Source: an uncultured Clostridium sp. (GTDB lineage: Bacteria; Bacillota; Clostridia; TANB77; CAG-508). Taken from it: a stretch of DNA of 64,000 nt. Numbering within the stretch: the first letter of the stretch is position 1; each line of letters opens with the position of its first letter. The notes under the pieces were generated by a model. That model saw nothing but the letters and a program-made list of their open reading frames with translations. It was not told the origin of the DNA and did not search any database. Where the stretch lies: positions 29,214 through 93,213 of the forward strand of contig CAOJXR010000003.1 of the NCBI GenBank assembly GCA_948465565.1, written 5' to 3'. Positions 20,301-29,563 of this stretch are shown one piece after another. The translations under genes and the position numbers were made by a program.

Positions 20301-22383
20301 AATTAGTTGTTACTGTTTGTTTACTTCCATCTGGCATTGTTACTTCAAATTGTGCATTTGCTAATCTTTTTGTTTTATCGTTTTTGTCTACTTTTACTAT
20401 TTGTAAGTCATATTCTCCACTGTTTATTTTTATTCTAATTTTTTCAAAGTCGTCATCATCTTGTTGTCCTTTGTAATAATAATTTTTATCTGTTAAGTCA
20501 TCTTTGTTTTTATAGCTTGAATTTGACTTTCCTTCTGGGTCTGTTCCTTCGTTTCCTTTGTAGTTTTCCCATTCTTTCTCTGTTTTAGGTAATTTATTAT
20601 TAATATTGCTTGGTTCTGAATCTATATCTACTACTGCTTTTCCGTTCTCGTCTGCTATCTCTGTTATTTCTGCAATGTTAGTTATTACTCTTCCTTTTGC
20701 TGCATCTGTTATTTCACATACTATCTGGACTTCTGCATACATTCCTGGGTCAAGTGCCCAACCAGATGATTTGGCTGTGACTGCATATCTTCCAGTACTA
20801 CTGTACTGCCATTTATTATCTTCGCTGTTATATATAGTGTCGTCATCTACATATTCAATTCCAGATGGTGGTAAATAATCTGTTATTCTTTTTATTGTCA
20901 TTGTGTTGCTACATTCGTTTGTTACTCTTATTGTGTATACAACTCTATCTCCTACTTGTAGGTCATAGTTCGTGCCATCTTTTAATTTTACTGATTCTAC
21001 TGGATCTTTTTGATGGTTATATACATATTGGTTGAATGGGTCTGTTCCTGTTGCTGAAATTAATGTGTTTCCAGGTGACCTGCTTTGTCCCCCTTCTTCT
21101 AGGCTAACGATTTGCCATCTTCCTGTCATTGTTTTTCTTTTTATTGCTGATATGTATTTTCTTAATGATGCATCATATTGTTTTTCTACTTTTATATCAA
21201 ATGTATAAAAATCATCAATTACTGTTCCTGGTTCTTCTTGTCTTTTTATACTTAGTAGTGGCTGATGTCCTGCTACTCCATCTGTCCATACTGTTCCTAC
21301 TGCTGATTTTATTTGGATTTGAGTTATTAATTTGAATTTTACTTTTTTGGCTGGTGTGTTATTTCTAATTCTTATATAAAATTCTTTTCCTTCTAGTCCT
21401 TCTTTAGTTTGAGCTAATACTTTTACATTTTGATTTGCTACTTTGTCTGTTAGTAAGTAAGGTACAGATATTTCTTGTCCTGCTTCATTTTCAAATGTAA
21501 TTCCTACTGAGTAGAAGTTTGTTCCTGGATTTATTTTAAATGGGCCTAAAAATGAATATGCTCCAAGAGTTGTTGGTTTTTCTGTGGCTTTGCTTTTATC
21601 AAATGTTGGATTTGTTTTTGGGCTTGTATCTTCATTTAGATTTCCTTCTAGCTGTGTGTTGTAGTAATTTGTAATATATCTTATAAATATTCCTTTTCTA
21701 CCTTTATACCCCCATCTATCATTTCCTTCTAGTCCATCCCAATTTGCTCCATTATCTGATGTTCCTAACATGCTTCCAATTGCTGTATTGTTTGTTATTT
21801 TCCATATTGCACATTGTAATGCAAATACTATGTCGTCTTCTGTTAGTATCGTTTTTATATAGTCTACTGTTAATGGGTTTTCTGTATGCTCTGTTCCTGC
21901 AAGTGCACTTGCAAATATTTTATCAAGCTTTTGATTTCTCATTTCTTCGGAATCTTCTGGTAATAATGCGTTTCTTATTAACCATTGTATTTTTTGCGCG
22001 TCACTTGCTGTTATACTTGATTTTGCTTGGTTTAAAGTTGATGCATTTGCTACTCCTAAGCTAGTGTATTCTCCTTGGCTTGTATTATCTTCTTTTGGGA
22101 ATTTTCCAGTTTGGTCTAAACATAATACTGTATCTATATATCCCTCTGTATTGTCGCTTCCTGAATATATTCTATATGCTTCTCTATTATCAATTTTATA
22201 ACCAAATCTTATTCCTGCTGTGCCATCTAGTTTTTTACTTTGGTGTGATAAGGAAATGCCAAAAGTTTGCTTTGAACCTGCTGCTGAATTTGCAATTTTG
22301 GCGAGTACTTCTGATGATATTGGTAATAGTATTGTAAGTATACATAGTATAACTAATATTCGTTTTAAAATTTTAGCTCTCAT
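17353..22383 (-). CDS. Giant thioester-domain surface protein 2, with SpaA/CnaB-like repeats
   Basis: 1676 residues, with a signal peptide ~1-28 ending SSEVLA. Thioester motifs are LCLDQTGKFP near residue 88 and FALQCAIWKIT near 190. Then come a DUF11-like repeat near 404, three near-identical prealbumin-like (SpaA/Cna-B) domains at about 655-1030, and three more DUF11-like repeats near 1040, 1268 and 1471. The SpaA domains run from QIVKVDK to TETEAPDGY, holding the Lys and Glu usually joined by an isopeptide bond. The tail is an Asp-rich linker, a membrane helix and KKVLK. No sortase motif is present. The ATG follows GGAGAG. The third paralogue begins 77 bases upstream, so the two may share a transcript. 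Confidence 0.88.
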   Translation of the reverse strand: MRAKILKRILVILCILTILLPISSEVLAKIANSAAGSKQTFGISLSHQSKKLDGTAGIRFGYKIDNREAYRIYSGSDNTEGYIDTVLCLDQTGKFPKEDNTSQGEYTSLGVANASTLNQAKSSITASDAQKIQWLIRNALLPEDSEEMRNQKLDKIFASALAGTEHTENPLTVDYIKTILTEDDIVFALQCAIWKITNNTAIGSMLGTSDNGANWDGLEGNDRWGYKGRKGIFIRYITNYYNTQLEGNLNEDTSPKTNPTFDKSKATEKPTTLGAYSFLGPFKINPGTNFYSVGITFENEAGQEISVPYLLTDKVANQNVKVLAQTKEGLEGKEFYIRIRNNTPAKKVKFKLITQIQIKSAVGTVWTDGVAGHQPLLSIKRQEEPGTVIDDFYTFDIKVEKQYDASLRKYISAIKRKTMTGRWQIVSLEEGGQSRSPGNTLISATGTDPFNQYVYNHQKDPVESVKLKDGTNYDLQVGDRVVYTIRVTNECSNTMTIKRITDYLPPSGIEYVDDDTIYNSEDNKWQYSSTGRYAVTAKSSGWALDPGMYAEVQIVCEITDAAKGRVITNIAEITEIADENGKAVVDIDSEPSNINNKLPKTEKEWENYKGNEGTDPEGKSNSSYKNKDDLTDKNYYYKGQQDDDDFEKIRIKINSGEYDLQIVKVDKNDKTKRLANAQFEVTMPDGSKQTVTTNSSGIGVTNKIKITETGTDTIKVVEKKAPDGYKLLPDGCEIVVTKKVQNGNYSIDAELSGNQSGVTLTKNGNTIVITIENEEQEKEPGEYDVQIVKVEKGNVSKKLAGAKFEVTMPDGTKKTVTTGQDGTVKTDKIKVTEAGTDTIKISETEAPTGYNKIIQDIEIEVTKKLKDGVYIADVAKLKATQPEVELSASGNTITVTVQDEKIIEEEPVEYDVQLIKIDKQDSTKKLAGAKFEITMPDGTKKTIVTGQDGTIKTDKIRVTEAGKQTIKITETEAPDGYAKITETFEIEVTIETTNSQPKKFAVTSMKLKNNSDNASISKKDNTIILTIQNTKEEKKEEIYDLALKKFITSVNSANGTNKVIPEEQKRKCEVKNVDALVNRNLANPKADATYELNKTPVDVSNGDYVTYTIRVFNEGTVDATVKEIVDNVPAGLEFAKYETNSDGTYKSGSKTNYTYKWETFEDKATANGWTEGVRTKYLEDKKIPAFDKTKANGTNKELGLSYVDVKIEFKVNLDKLNETQKEEVFKKGIKNIAEITDDDGDDNDSEPDNKDPEEDDEDYDVVIPQIFDLALRKFITKINQTNVTDRVPKVTYENGNLKYNHTKEPKIVVEGQVVTYTIRVYNEGTQDGYATEITDDLPEGITFLPNHDTNKKYEWKMYDKDGNETTDVKKAVKIKTRYLSKEKSESNLLKAFDSTKPISDTNPSYKEVEAAFEVTQESATAGNKVIINTAQISEDEDKDGNEVDDIDSTPDNNEPDEDDIDKEYLVLKYFDLSLLKYVSKVIVTEDGVTKETETKYNGTENPEPVVKVELNKKKLDKTSVSYVYTIKITNEGEIEGYATEITDRIPAGLSFHEEDNTAYNWKIKEDGIVTTDYLKNTLLKPGESAFVQIVLRWERSEQNLGKKVNVAEISADDNEYDLPDIDSTPNNNKDGEDDQDSAIIVLSIQTGKATTYIVLIITIMSILASGFYLIYKKVLK

Positions 22384-22420
22384 ATTCTCTCCTATCCCAA
22401 AAGTCTTGCTTTTAGCTTAT

Positions 22421-22451
22421 ATTAGGCTACTTTTTAATTTAGTAGCCTAAT
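22421..22451. other. Hairpin between thioester-protein genes 2 and 3
   Basis: Perfect stem ATTAGGCTACT / AGTAGCCTAAT. The minus-strand side lacks a clear U-run, so it may be a processing or partial-termination site rather than a full terminator. Confidence 0.45.
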
Positions 22452-22460
22452 ACTTTTGTT

Positions 22461-25400
22461 TTATCTTTTTACTACATATTTATATATTAAATAGAAACCT
22501 GTAGCAAATATTCCTAATATTGTTATTATTAATATAATGTATGTTTGAACACTACCTGTTTTTATTGATAGTACTATAATTGCACTATCTTGATCATCTT
22601 CACCATCTTTATTGTTGTTAGGCGTTGAGTCTATATCAGGCATATCATACTCATTGTCATCTGCTGATATTTCTGCAATGTTTATTTTTTGTCCAAGATT
22701 TTGTTCTGAGTTTTCCCATCTTAATATTACTTGGATATAGGCACTTTCACCTGGTTTTAATAATGTGTCTTTTAAATAATCTGTTGTTATAACACCATCT
22801 TCTTTTATCCTCCAATTGTAGCCTGAATTATCTTCTTCGTAGAATGCTAGCCCTGCTGGTATTCTATCTGTTATTTCTGTTGCATATCCTTCTATTTCAC
22901 CTTCGTTTGTTACTTTTATTGAATATACATATTTTACATTTGTTCTTGATAATTTCTTTTTGTCTATCTCGACTTTTACTACTGGTTCTGGGTTTTCTGT
23001 TCCGTTATATCCAGTATCTATTTCTTTTGTTACACCATCTTCTGTAACTATTACTTTACTTACAAATTTTACTAGTGATAAGTCAAAATATTTCATTTCT
23101 ATGTATTCTTTATCAATATCGTCTTCATCTTCTTGATTATTATCTGGTATAGAATCTTTGTCCTTGACTTCTCCTCCATCTTTTCCTGCATCATTTGAAA
23201 TCTCTGCTGTATTTATTATTATTTTGCTTCCATCTGTTACACTTTTTTTGGTTACTTCAAATGCAACTTTTACTTCTTTGTATGAAGGGTTTGTGTCACT
23301 AATATTTTTTGTGCTGTCAAAAGCTTTTATGATGTTATCTTGTGATTTTTGTTTTGATAAATAGTTTGTTTTAATTGTTTTTGCTTTGCTAGGGTCATCT
23401 GTTTCTTTTCCATCTTTGTCATACATTTTCCATTCATATTCAATGTTTGTTTCGTGTTGTGGCAAGAATGTTATTCCTTCTGGAATGTTATCTTTTATTT
23501 CATCTGCATATCCATCTTGTGAGCCTTCATTATATACTCTTATTGTGTATGTCACTATTTGCCCTGTTTTAACAGTTTCTGGTGTTTTTTTGTGAGTATA
23601 TGTTATTTTTCCATTTGTAAAACTTACAGCTGGTTCTCTATCTGTTATATCTTTTTTATCAATTTTGGTGATAAATTTTCTTAGCGCTAAGTCAAATTCT
23701 GTTGGAATAACTATGTCATAGTCTATATCGTCTTCTATTTCTACCCTATTATTTGGTGTTGAGTCATTATCGTCTCCGTCGTCGTCTGTTATTTCTGCAA
23801 TATTTTTTATTCCGTTTTTATTTATTGATGCTTTTGTTGCTGCGTCTAGTTTTTCTAGATTTACTTTAAATTCAACTTTTACATCAACATAGCTTAGTCC
23901 TAATTCTTTGTTTGTTCCATTTGATTTTGTTCTATCAAATGCTGGTATTGTGTCTTTGTCTTGTAAATATTTTGTACGTATTCCTTCTTGCCATCCAGTT
24001 GTTGTTGTTTGATTTTTGAATGTTTCCCACCCATAAGTGTAGTTTGTTTTACTTCCTGATTTATATGAACCATCTTCATTTTTTTCATATGTTACAAATT
24101 CTAGTCCTTCTGGTACGTTATCTACTATTTCTTTTACTATTGCTGCTTGGTCACCTTCATTAAATACTCTAATTGTATATGTTATATAATCTCCATCTTC
24201 TATTTGTACAGGTGTCTTATTTAGTCCATATTGTGCATCTACTTTTTCATTTCCACTTCTATTTACTAATGCGTCTACATTTAAAACTTGTAGTCTTCTT
24301 TTTTGTTCTTCTGGAATTGTTTTGCTTGTTCCATCTGCTGAAGTTACGCTTGATATGAATTTCTTTAATGCTAAGTCATATATTACTTTTGATCTTTTTA
24401 ATACAACATCGTCATAATCTTCATCATCTTCATGGTCATTTGGATTAAATACATTTGGGTTTATTGATTTTCCTTCTGAATCTATATCTTTTGGAATTAC
24501 TCTTTCATTTTCGTCTTGGTATTCTGTTATTGCTGCTATATTTCTTAAAACTTTTTCGTTTTCTTCAAATTCTGTTCCAATAACAATGCAATAAATTTGT
24601 AAATAGTTTTCATCATTTAATTCGTTGCTATCTGTATCAAATGCAGCTATCTTAGTATTCGCTAACTTCTCACTTCGTATACAAGCTCTAGACTCTGAAT
24701 TATTTTCACTTGGTGAACATGTTATTATGTTGGCATTATCAACTGTTGCTCCTTCTAAGTCTGAATTTGTTACTTTTGCATTTTCTATTTCATTTAATTT
24801 CATTAGTTTGCCATTTACTGCTACCCATCCGTTGGCAATGTTTCCTTTATGTTCTGGCAAAAATCCTAATCCCTCTGGGATATAATCTTCTATTTTACTA
24901 GCAATTGCTGTTTCTTGTCCTTCGTTAAATACACGAATTTTATATGTTACTACATCTCCAATGTTTACTTCAACTGGTGGAGTCTTTTTATCTGCTGAAT
25001 AGTCTGCTGTTGTTGTGGAATCGTTATTGTCTTTTAATGGCCATACATCTGGCTTTCCTACTCTTTCAGGTGTAACTTGTTTTCCATTAACGTGTGTAAT
25101 AGATTTTCTTAGTGCTAAGTCTATTTTGACTTCGCTTTCTTCTGTTTTTACTGTTATTTTTTCGAAATCGTCATCATCTTGTTGTCCTTTATAATAATAG
25201 CCTGAATCGGATAAATTATCTTTGTTTTTGTATCTTGGCTCAGTTTGTCCTCCTGGTGCTGTGCCTTCGTTTCCTTTATAGTTTTCCCATTCTTTTTCTG
25301 TTGTTGGTAATTTTATATTGTTTGGTTCTGAGTCTATATCTGTTATTGCTTTTCCGTTTTCATCTGCTATTTCTGTTATTTCTGCTATGTTTGTTATTAC

Positions 25401-27053
25401 TCTTCCTTTTGCAGCTTCTGTTACTTCACATACTATTTTTACTTCAGCATAGTGTAATGGATCTAGAGCCCATCCTGCTGTTTTTGTTGTTATTGCGCTT
25501 CTATTGCTGCTATACTGCCATTTATTGTCTTCACTTATGTATGTTGCGTCATCACTTACATACTCTATTCCTGATGGTGGTAAATAGTCTGTTATACTTT
25601 TTACAATAAGTGCTTCATTACATTCGTTTGTTACTCTTATTGTATATACAACTCTATCTCCTACTTGTACTTCTACTGGATTTTTTTTGTGATTGTATAC
25701 ATATTGGTTAAATGGTTCTTCTTCTGTTGCTGGTATTAATTGGTTTGCTGGTGATCTTTTTGTTGATGCTTGGTTTAAATCAATTACTTTCCATGTTCCA
25801 TTTTCATTTTGTCTTTTAATTTGTGATATGTATTTTCTTAATGATACATCATATTGTTTTTCAACTTTTACATCGAATTCTTTTTCATATGTGATTTCTT
25901 CTCCTGGTATTTCTTCTCTTTTTATTGTTAGCAAAGGTTGGTCTTCTGCTTTTCCTGTTGCCCATACTGTTCCTTTAGAACTTAATACATAACATTCTGT
26001 TCTTAGTTTAAATTTTACTTTTTTTGCTGCTGTTGTTCTACGTATTCTTATGTAAAATTCTTTTCCTCCTAATCCTTCTTTTGTTTGTGGTAATACCTTT
26101 ACATTTTCATTTGATGCTTTATCTGTTAAATTGTATGTTACGTTTGATAATTCTTTTCCTGTGCTATCTTCGAAGTTTATATCTATTGAATAGTATTTGT
26201 TGCATTCTTTTATTTTAAATGGTCCAATAAATGCGTATGCTCCTACTATTTCTTGTTTTGTTTCTATAGTAGTGTCGAATTCTGGGTCTGTATACACCAT
26301 ATCTGTTGGGTCGTTATGATAATTTGTATAATTGGCTTCATAATACTTTATAATTTCACGGATGTATGCTCCTTTTGTTCCTTTATATCCCCATTTGTCA
26401 TTTCCTTCTATTCCATCCCATGTAGCTCCATTGTCTGTTGTTCCTTGTAAGCTTCCAAGTGTTGTTTTGTTTGTTATTTTCCAAACTACACATTGTAATG
26501 CAAATACTATGTCATCTTCTGTTAGTACACTTTTTATTTCTTTTAGTGTTACTGGGTTTTCATTGTCTGATGTACTTTCCATTAGTCCATTGAATATTTT
26601 AGAAAGTTTTTGGTCACGCAATTCACTTGAATCTTCTGGCAATAATGCATTTTTTATTAGCCATTGTAATTTGTTAAAGTCTTCTGCTTGAAGTATATCT
26701 TTGAACATTTCTGCTGTTACTTCACCTAAACTTGTATATTCTCCTGTATTTGTATTATCTTCTTTCGGAAACTTACCTGTTTGGTCTAAACACAATACTG
26801 TGTCTGCGTATCCTTCTTCGTTATCGCTTCCTGCATATATTCTATAGGCGTTTTTATTATCTATTTTATATCCAAATTCAATTCCTTCTTCGCCATTTAG
26901 TTTTTTACTTTTGTGCATTAATGAAATTCCAAAGTTTTGTTTTGTTCCTTCTAGGGAACTTGTAATTTTTGCTAATACTTCTGATGATATTGGTAAAATC
27001 ATTGTTATTATACAGATTATGGCTAAGATTCTTTTCAAATGTTTAGTTTTCAT
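22461..27053 (-). CDS. Giant thioester-domain surface protein 3
   Basis: 1530 residues from the ATG at 27051-27053, which follows TAGGAGA; the longer frame to 27080 has no ribosome site. A signal peptide covers ~1-28. Thioester motifs are LCLDQTGKFP and FALQCVVWKIT in the first 200 residues. Five DUF11-like repeats start near residues 401, 646, 893, 1123 and 1324. The Asp-rich linkers (DDDGDDNDSTPNN) recur after each. It ends in one membrane helix and KYVVKR. It is closest to protein 2 at both ends but lacks the three SpaA domains, which suggests domain gain or loss between tandem copies. The upstream 220 bases carry no recognised gene. Confidence 0.88.
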   Translation of the reverse strand: MKTKHLKRILAIICIITMILPISSEVLAKITSSLEGTKQNFGISLMHKSKKLNGEEGIEFGYKIDNKNAYRIYAGSDNEEGYADTVLCLDQTGKFPKEDNTNTGEYTSLGEVTAEMFKDILQAEDFNKLQWLIKNALLPEDSSELRDQKLSKIFNGLMESTSDNENPVTLKEIKSVLTEDDIVFALQCVVWKITNKTTLGSLQGTTDNGATWDGIEGNDKWGYKGTKGAYIREIIKYYEANYTNYHNDPTDMVYTDPEFDTTIETKQEIVGAYAFIGPFKIKECNKYYSIDINFEDSTGKELSNVTYNLTDKASNENVKVLPQTKEGLGGKEFYIRIRRTTAAKKVKFKLRTECYVLSSKGTVWATGKAEDQPLLTIKREEIPGEEITYEKEFDVKVEKQYDVSLRKYISQIKRQNENGTWKVIDLNQASTKRSPANQLIPATEEEPFNQYVYNHKKNPVEVQVGDRVVYTIRVTNECNEALIVKSITDYLPPSGIEYVSDDATYISEDNKWQYSSNRSAITTKTAGWALDPLHYAEVKIVCEVTEAAKGRVITNIAEITEIADENGKAITDIDSEPNNIKLPTTEKEWENYKGNEGTAPGGQTEPRYKNKDNLSDSGYYYKGQQDDDDFEKITVKTEESEVKIDLALRKSITHVNGKQVTPERVGKPDVWPLKDNNDSTTTADYSADKKTPPVEVNIGDVVTYKIRVFNEGQETAIASKIEDYIPEGLGFLPEHKGNIANGWVAVNGKLMKLNEIENAKVTNSDLEGATVDNANIITCSPSENNSESRACIRSEKLANTKIAAFDTDSNELNDENYLQIYCIVIGTEFEENEKVLRNIAAITEYQDENERVIPKDIDSEGKSINPNVFNPNDHEDDEDYDDVVLKRSKVIYDLALKKFISSVTSADGTSKTIPEEQKRRLQVLNVDALVNRSGNEKVDAQYGLNKTPVQIEDGDYITYTIRVFNEGDQAAIVKEIVDNVPEGLEFVTYEKNEDGSYKSGSKTNYTYGWETFKNQTTTTGWQEGIRTKYLQDKDTIPAFDRTKSNGTNKELGLSYVDVKVEFKVNLEKLDAATKASINKNGIKNIAEITDDDGDDNDSTPNNRVEIEDDIDYDIVIPTEFDLALRKFITKIDKKDITDREPAVSFTNGKITYTHKKTPETVKTGQIVTYTIRVYNEGSQDGYADEIKDNIPEGITFLPQHETNIEYEWKMYDKDGKETDDPSKAKTIKTNYLSKQKSQDNIIKAFDSTKNISDTNPSYKEVKVAFEVTKKSVTDGSKIIINTAEISNDAGKDGGEVKDKDSIPDNNQEDEDDIDKEYIEMKYFDLSLVKFVSKVIVTEDGVTKEIDTGYNGTENPEPVVKVEIDKKKLSRTNVKYVYSIKVTNEGEIEGYATEITDRIPAGLAFYEEDNSGYNWRIKEDGVITTDYLKDTLLKPGESAYIQVILRWENSEQNLGQKINIAEISADDNEYDMPDIDSTPNNNKDGEDDQDSAIIVLSIKTGSVQTYIILIITILGIFATGFYLIYKYVVKR

Positions 27054-27277
27054 ACGTTTTCTCCTATCATTTTTAGACATAATTATCCCAATTATTCTAT
27101 TGTATGATTTTATTTTATCTTTTTCTAGAATTTTGTCAATTCCTTTATTCCCCAGTGATTCCGCCTTTCACTTAGAGTATCATGCAATACATCTTTTGTT
27201 ACATTTATGTTATATTTTGATTATTTTTTGTTGTCATATTTTATCCGTTTTTTCATATTTTCTTATAGAGGTGTGCC

Positions 27278-28507
27278 ATGAAATTTATTAGATTTTTTAT
27301 TTGCTTTATTTTAATTATGATGCTTGTTCCAAATCTAGTTATTGCGGATGATTTTGATGAACCTACAACGTTTGATATATCTACTCTTACAGTTTCTGCT
27401 GATGCAACTCAAGAGCCTAAGATATCTTCTAGAAGAGCTATCGTTATGGAAAGAAATTCTAAAGCTGTTTTATATGAAAAGAATTCTCTTGACGTTTGTA
27501 AAATGGCTTCTACTACAAAAATTATGACCTGTATTATTATTTTAGAAAACTGTGACTTATCTTCGGGAGTTACTGTATCTCGTTTTGCTGCTTCTACATA
27601 TGGTTCAAGACTAGGTCTTCATACTGATGATTCTATTACTGTGCAAGATTTACTTTATGGTTTGATGCTTTGCTCTGGAAATGATGCTGCTGTATGTCTT
27701 GCTGAATTTTGTGGTGGCTCTGTTGAGGGTTTTGCTGATATGATGAATGCAAAGGCAAAGGAACTTGGACTAGAATCAACTCACTTTGTTACTCCTCATG
27801 GTTTAGATAATGATAATCACTATACTACTGCATATGATTTTGCTATTTTAACTGATTATGCCTTGAATAATCCACTTTTTGTTCAAATTGTGGGGACAAA
27901 ATACTATACAGTTTCAATAAATGGTTCTCCTAAGGATATTCATAATACTAATCCATTACTTGGCAATCTTTCTTCTGTTTATGGCGTTAAGACTGGGTAT
28001 ACAAGTCAAGCAGGTAGATGCTTAATTTCGGCTGCTAAACAAGATAATCTCGATATTATTGTTGTTGTTTTTGGCTCTGATACTAGTAATATTAGAAATA
28101 ATGATTCTGCTACTTTAATTAATTATGCTTTTACAAATTTTGAGGCTGTTGATTTTGCTGAACTTGTTAATGCTAAGTTTTTAGATTATAAAGATTATGT
28201 TTTGCCATATACATCTATTTTAAAGGGCGATTCTTCTAAACTTTCACCTAAACTTGGTGAACTTCCTTTGAAATTTTATCCTGTAAGAAAAAATTTAACT
28301 GGTTCTCTTTCTGTTACTTTGGATGAGTTTGATTTGGAGGCACCTATTATGGAAAGTCAGTCTATCGCTGAGATTTCAGTTTTTATTGAAAAAAATAAAG
28401 TTTTTAGTACTAATATTGTTTCTTCATCATATATTAGTAAAAAGAGTTCTTTTGATTATTTGAATTATTTTATTTTGAATTACAAAAATTTTTACCAAAT
28501 ATCTTAA
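27278..28507 (+). CDS. D-alanyl-D-alanine carboxypeptidase (peptidase S11)
   Basis: 409 residues with signal peptide. The three penicillin-binding motifs are clear: STTK near residue 77 (nucleophile Ser), SGN near 132 and KTG near 237. A beta-rich C-terminal domain follows. The protein trims the terminal D-Ala of peptidoglycan pentapeptides outside the membrane, as PBP5/DacF proteins do. The ATG follows GAGGTG. It is divergent from the adhesin genes and precedes the tRNA pair. The last ~25 residues could form a membrane-associating tail. Confidence 0.93.
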   Translation: MKFIRFFICFILIMMLVPNLVIADDFDEPTTFDISTLTVSADATQEPKISSRRAIVMERNSKAVLYEKNSLDVCKMASTTKIMTCIIILENCDLSSGVTVSRFAASTYGSRLGLHTDDSITVQDLLYGLMLCSGNDAAVCLAEFCGGSVEGFADMMNAKAKELGLESTHFVTPHGLDNDNHYTTAYDFAILTDYALNNPLFVQIVGTKYYTVSINGSPKDIHNTNPLLGNLSSVYGVKTGYTSQAGRCLISAAKQDNLDIIVVVFGSDTSNIRNNDSATLINYAFTNFEAVDFAELVNAKFLDYKDYVLPYTSILKGDSSKLSPKLGELPLKFYPVRKNLTGSLSVTLDEFDLEAPIMESQSIAEISVFIEKNKVFSTNIVSSSYISKKSSFDYLNYFILNYKNFYQIS

Positions 28508-28514
28508 TAATCGC

Positions 28515-28543
28515 TTGACTTTTGTGGCTATTTTTGTTATCAT
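28515..28543 (+). promoter_or_regulatory. Promoter of the tRNA-Gly/tRNA-Cys unit
   Basis: TTGACT (28515-28520), 17 bases, TATCAT (28538-28543), about 85 bases before the first tRNA. Confidence 0.65.
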
Positions 28544-28627
28544 ATTTTTGCTGTGATTTGCAAAAATAGCTTAGTCGATACAATATTTGTTGCAAATTAT
28601 GTATTTTTAATATGATAGTTTATTTAT

Positions 28628-28701
28628 GCAGGTATAGTTTAGTGGTAAAATAAGACCTTGCCAAGGTTTAGTTACGGGTCCGATTCCCGTTACCTGCTCC
28701 A
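28628..28701 (+). tRNA. tRNA-Gly (anticodon GCC)
   Basis: 74 nt with acceptor GCAGGTA / TACCTGC, a TTGCCAA anticodon loop, T-loop GTCCGATTC and encoded CCA. The anticodon loop has the ordinary 7 bases, so this tRNA is not itself an obvious four-base decoder of CGGN. Confidence 0.95.
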
Positions 28702-28711
28702 TTATTTTTAT

Positions 28712-28785
28712 GGCGATATAGCCAAGTGGTAAGGCACGAGTCTGCAAAACTCTGATCCCCGGTTCAAATCCGGGTGTCGCCTCCA
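28712..28785 (+). tRNA. tRNA-Cys (anticodon GCA)
   Basis: 74 nt with acceptor GGCGATA / TGTCGCC, a CTGCAAA anticodon loop, T-arm CCCGGTTCAAATCCGGG and encoded CCA. It is 10 bases after tRNA-Gly and probably co-transcribed with it. Confidence 0.95.
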
Positions 28786-28787
28786 AT

Positions 28788-28833
28788 AAAAAACCGAGAA
28801 AATATTGATATATCAATGATTTCTCGGTTTTTT
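28788..28833 (+). terminator. tRNA operon terminator
   Basis: AAAAAACCGAGAAA pairs with TTTCTCGGTTTTTT, followed by a T-run. Confidence 0.85.
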
Positions 28834-28969
28834 ATATGTTTTTGTGTCAAAATAAGAATGTAGTGTTTTCAGTACTTTCAAAGCTTAGAAAAGTGAAAAA
28901 TGATTTTATATAGTTTTTCTTTAGCAATTGTCTTTTTCCTCTTCTATTACTATTAGGTAATTTATCAAA

Positions 28970-29245
28970 CTAAAATCTAATTAAAAGTTCTTTATCTTTT
29001 AATGGATTGCTGCTTTTAAATCCAAAAGCCCATTTTACAAATTGGTAATAAAATAAATAATACTCATTATCTATTTTATTGTCTGTTCTATATAACAAAA
29101 TGGTTTGAACATTATTCTAATTTTTATATTACTTGTTTTTATATAATCAAAAAACAAATTCATTACTTCTATATATTTTTCTAAATAGCTTTCTGTTACT
29201 TTAGACCATTTAAAACTAAATATAATATAATTGAAAAAAATTTTT
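28970..29245 (-). pseudogene. Probable DUF3800-like gene remnant
   Basis: Two overlapping reading frames together give FKWSKVTESYLEKYIEVMN, then RTDNKIDNEYYLFYYQFVKW and FGFKSSNPLKDKELL, resembling the middle and end of DUF3800 proteins. There is no start codon or ribosome site, the front is missing, and the frame changes near 29100 without any CGG. It therefore looks like true decay, unlike the CGG cases. The family match is tentative. Confidence 0.4.
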
Positions 29246-29247
29246 TC

Positions 29248-29286
29248 AAAACTAAAAAGAAGTGCTTTGCACTTCTTTTTAGTTTT
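29248..29286 (-). terminator. Terminator overlapping the RHH gene stop
   Basis: Eighteen-bp perfect stem, AAAACTAAAAAGAAGTGC and its complement, with a 3-base loop. It covers the stop codon of the upstream minus-strand gene. Confidence 0.85.
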
Positions 29287-29476
29287 CATCTTCTTCATCA
29301 ACAATTTTCATATTTTTCAGAGAGTATTTTATACAATCATTTATAAACTCATTTATTGAAGGTAAATTATAGTCTAATACAGTTCTTTTTATTGTCTCCA
29401 ACAAATCTGATTCGATTCTACATGTAAATTGTTCATAATCTCTTTTCTTTTTGTGCTTTATAACAAAATCTGGCAT
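29279..29476 (-). CDS. Ribbon-helix-helix-like small protein
   Basis: 65 residues, MPDFVIKHKKKRDYEQFTCRIE and onward. A strand-like segment (EQFTCRI) is followed by two helices (SDLLETIKRTVLDYN, SINEFINDCIKYSLKNM), the pattern of Arc/CopG-type DNA-binding proteins. The ATG at 29474-29476 follows GAGGTGAAGG. It is the last gene of the secretion-locus strand, 88 bases after the VirB6-like gene, and could regulate it. The role is inferred. Confidence 0.7.
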   Translation of the reverse strand: MPDFVIKHKKKRDYEQFTCRIESDLLETIKRTVLDYNLPSINEFINDCIKYSLKNMKIVDEEDEN

Positions 29477-29563
29477 TTCCTTCACCTCGTTTTTATTTTA
29501 TTATACTCTCAAACTGTTGTATATATTCAGCCATATTCTGTTTGCCAGTTTATGTTATAAAAG

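Noticed and set aside
12425..27053. Sortase-anchored pili
   Set aside because: None of the three proteins ends in LPXTG or a close variant, and no sortase gene is present in the window.
12499..27291. Many Leu/Phe-rich plus-strand frames across the adhesin genes
   Set aside because: They are reverse-strand shadows of repetitive coding DNA without ribosome sites.
28607..28816. Minus-strand reading frame over the tRNA pair
   Set aside because: It covers both tRNA genes and their terminator. It is a chance frame.
29071..29304. 77-residue minus-strand gene
   Set aside because: Its front translates the terminator hairpin and overlaps the RHH gene. Only the later part resembles a decayed protein, which I list as a remnant.
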